Positions 42,519 to 43,703 of a DNA stretch of 43,703 bases are shown here, piece by piece. How positions within the stretch are numbered: position 1 is the first letter of the stretch; each line of letters starts with the position of its first letter. A model generated the notes under the pieces. That model was not told the DNA's origin. It did no database searches and worked only from the letters and a program-made list of their open reading frames with translations. Source of the stretch: Planctomycetota bacterium (lineage in GTDB: Bacteria; Planctomycetota; UBA8108; UBA1146). Position numbers and translations under genes: made by a program. Where the stretch lies: NCBI GenBank assembly GCA_012960845.1, contig DUAN01000035.1, positions 1 to 43,703 of the forward strand, given 5' to 3'.

Positions 42519-43130
42519 ATGCGTCATCGCGTAGCAGGAAAAAAACTGAATCGGACGAGTAGCCACCGAAAGGCGCTCGCAAAGAACTTGATGCGTGCTT
42601 TTGTCATCGAATGGCAGGGCAAAGGTCACATTGTGACCACTCGCACCAAGGCGAAATTTATCCAGCCCAAGATTGAGAAGTTGATCTCACTTTCGCGCAA
42701 CAAGACGGTTCACAACATTCGAAGAGCGATGTCGATGATCGGTGACCGTGATGTGGTCCAGGTGCTCTTCGATGAGATCGGTCCCTACTACAGCAATCGT
42801 CCGGGGGGGTACACCCGAGTGTTGCGGCTGGTGAAGCCTCGTCTCGGAGACGCCACTGTTCAGGCCTATCTCGGGTATGTACGTGAGGATGACGACTACC
42901 CCGAAGGAGACCGCCGCTCTCGCAGTTCCACCGGTGAATCTACCGGTGAATCTACCGGTGAATCAGCCGTGGTAGAGGAAACTTCCGCAGAGCAGGCAGA
43001 GGCTGTGGAAGATTCCGCGGATTCCTCCGACGAGCCGGTAGCCGAAATCGCCGAGCAAGCAGCGGGTGACGGCGAGACCTCTTCAGAAGAGGCTTCCGAG
43101 GGTGACGAAGCGGAACAAACGCCCAAGTAG
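42519..43130 (+). CDS. rplQ: Ribosomal protein L17 with acidic tail
   Basis: 203 residues versus about 115-130 usually. The L17 core occupies 1-123 (MRHRVAGKKLNRTSSHRKAL, HIVTTRTKAKFIQPKIEKL, GGYTRVLRLVKPRLGDAT). L17 lies near the tunnel exit. The rest (about 124-203) is acidic, with three STGE units (12-bp repeats at 42927-42962) and then Glu/Ala/Ser/Asp-rich sequence ending EGDEAEQTPK. GGAG lies seven bases before the ATG. Last gene of the alpha operon; no clear terminator follows. Confidence 0.96.
   Translation: MRHRVAGKKLNRTSSHRKALAKNLMRAFVIEWQGKGHIVTTRTKAKFIQPKIEKLISLSRNKTVHNIRRAMSMIGDRDVVQVLFDEIGPYYSNRPGGYTRVLRLVKPRLGDATVQAYLGYVREDDDYPEGDRRSRSSTGESTGESTGESAVVEETSAEQAEAVEDSADSSDEPVAEIAEQAAGDGETSSEEASEGDEAEQTPK
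42927..42962 (+). repeat. Three tandem copies of a 12-bp unit in rplQ
   Basis: TCCACCGGTGAA and twice TCTACCGGTGAA, coding STGE three times; the first differs by one silent base. Confidence 0.93.
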
Positions 43131-43166
43131 TCGCTTCCACGGGTTCAGCAGCACTGGTTGTCCAGG

Positions 43167-43194
43167 TCCAGCACTCGTTCTCCAGCACTCGTCA
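43167..43194 (+). repeat. 14-bp tandem duplication
   Basis: TCCAGCACTCGTTC (43167-43180) and TCCAGCACTCGTCA (43181-43194); the first 12 of 14 bases are identical. Confidence 0.88.
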
Positions 43195-43237
43195 CCTCGA
43201 TCTCGCCCCTTCCCAAACAACACTCCGGTAGTACCAA

Positions 43238-43259
43238 GGTAGATCACAGGTAGATCACA
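43238..43259 (+). repeat. 11-bp perfect tandem duplication
   Basis: GGTAGATCACA at 43238-43248 and 43249-43259. It covers the stop codon of the minus-strand frame at 43244. Confidence 0.9.
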
Positions 43260-43477
43260 GGGCGCACCCACACCGATGAAATGCCTTCCGAACCATAATC
43301 CTTGCCCTGGGTAGGCACCTCTTCCAGCTTATTGAGGATTCTCGCACAGGTCCGTGAGAGCAGCCGCAGGGCGCTGGTCTCCTCGCCCATGATCACTGAG
43401 CGAGTTCCCGGGGGGCATTTGATTCGCTTGAAAGGAGAGGTCCAGCGGGGATTCCATGGATCCGTAGAACTTTTCAA
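43244..43477 (-). CDS. Hypothetical protein or remnant, unrecognised
   Basis: 77 codons from a TTG at 43477. The frame is open upstream to a stop near 43533 but offers no ATG, and no good SD is seen. Third positions are mostly G or C (ATC, CTG, GAG, ACC, AAG), as in the real genes here, and the product reads like a folded protein (IKCPPGTRSVIMGEETSALR, then a Leu/Arg helix). It may be the 3' part of a decayed gene. No family recognised. Confidence 0.3.
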   Translation of the reverse strand: MKSSTDPWNPRWTSPFKRIKCPPGTRSVIMGEETSALRLLSRTCARILNKLEEVPTQGKDYGSEGISSVWVRPVIYL

Positions 43478-43703
43478 GGTAATTTTTCCCGTGGTGACCC
43501 GAACTATCCTGTAATTCAGATTTGAAGATCATCCCCTCATCGTCGGGCCATCCGTTGGTAGGTCGGGGAATCAGGGTCCAGTGCCGGTCTGAGTTGGAGT
43601 CAGGTTCGGACCTTCCCATTCATGACTAACATGCATGGCTGTTCAGGCATAACTATTATTCATTTATAGGAAATACGATAAGCGGACAATCACGACATTA
43701 CTC

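Larger units (their letters stand above)
43131..43703. other. Downstream region, largely without recognisable genes
   Basis: Contains two short tandem duplications and one doubtful minus-strand reading frame. No hairpin with T-run was found after rplQ. The last 85 bases are clearly more AT-rich than the rest; on the minus strand TATAAA occurs near 43662-43667 but without a good -35. Confidence 0.5.

Overview
The window is about 43.7 kb of a Gram-negative-type bacterial chromosome and is dominated by the transcription/translation supercluster. The RpoC N-terminus, a SecE with extra N-terminal membrane segments, and the gene order tRNA-Thr/Tyr/Gly/Thr–tuf–tRNA-Trp–secE–nusG–rplKAJL–rpoBC–rpsLG–fusA–S10/spc/alpha operons together suggest a member of Planctomycetota. 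This is an inference from protein texture and gene order, not a database match. A C-terminal-Phe beta-barrel protein and a LysM lipoprotein indicate a diderm envelope. TAG, TAA and TGA all serve as stops, and TTG and GTG starts are common.

Layout. Positions 1-770 hold the 3' end of an endonuclease/exonuclease/phosphatase-type protein with a secretin-like tail, then a tiny membrane-protein gene split by an in-frame amber codon. Positions 887-2205 hold tRNA-Gly(CCC) and a minus-strand amidohydrolase. Positions 2357-8420 hold a LysM lipoprotein, a dGTPase-like HD hydrolase, ispD, a porin-like outer-membrane protein with its own terminator, ispF and cysS. Positions 8639-11030 hold the tRNA/tuf cluster in the order known from E. 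coli thrU-tyrU-glyT-thrT-tufB, then tRNA-Trp. Positions 11230-24256 hold secE, nusG, rplKAJL, rpoBC, rpsL and rpsG, ended by a strong intrinsic terminator. fusA (24362-26413) stands apart. A 697-base spacer with a near-consensus promoter precedes the S10/spc run rpsJ to map (27111-39403). A 404-base spacer with another good promoter and a fourfold 15-bp repeat precedes rpmJ-rpsM-rpsK-rpsD-rpoA-rplQ (39808-43130). The last 573 bases hold little beyond a doubtful minus-strand reading frame and two tandem duplications.

The genes work together as the cell's gene-expression core: RNA polymerase alpha, beta and beta-prime, NusG, elongation factors Tu and G, most ribosomal proteins, the SecYE translocon, adenylate kinase and methionine aminopeptidase. 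Isoprenoid (IspD, IspF), aminoacyl-tRNA (CysS) and nucleotide (dGTPase) enzymes sit upstream.

I see no mobile element, CRISPR array or obvious new multi-gene system. The unusual material consists of: (a) low-complexity extensions on core machines, above all ribosomal protein S5 with an about 70-residue RGG-type N-terminal tract, plus acidic tails on S17, L17, RpoC and NusG; (b) short perfect tandem duplications in many spacers; (c) long structured leaders before rpoB, rpsJ and rpmJ; (d) Arg88 in S12, a known streptomycin-resistance substitution; (e) absence of rpmD, infA and rpmG from their usual positions.
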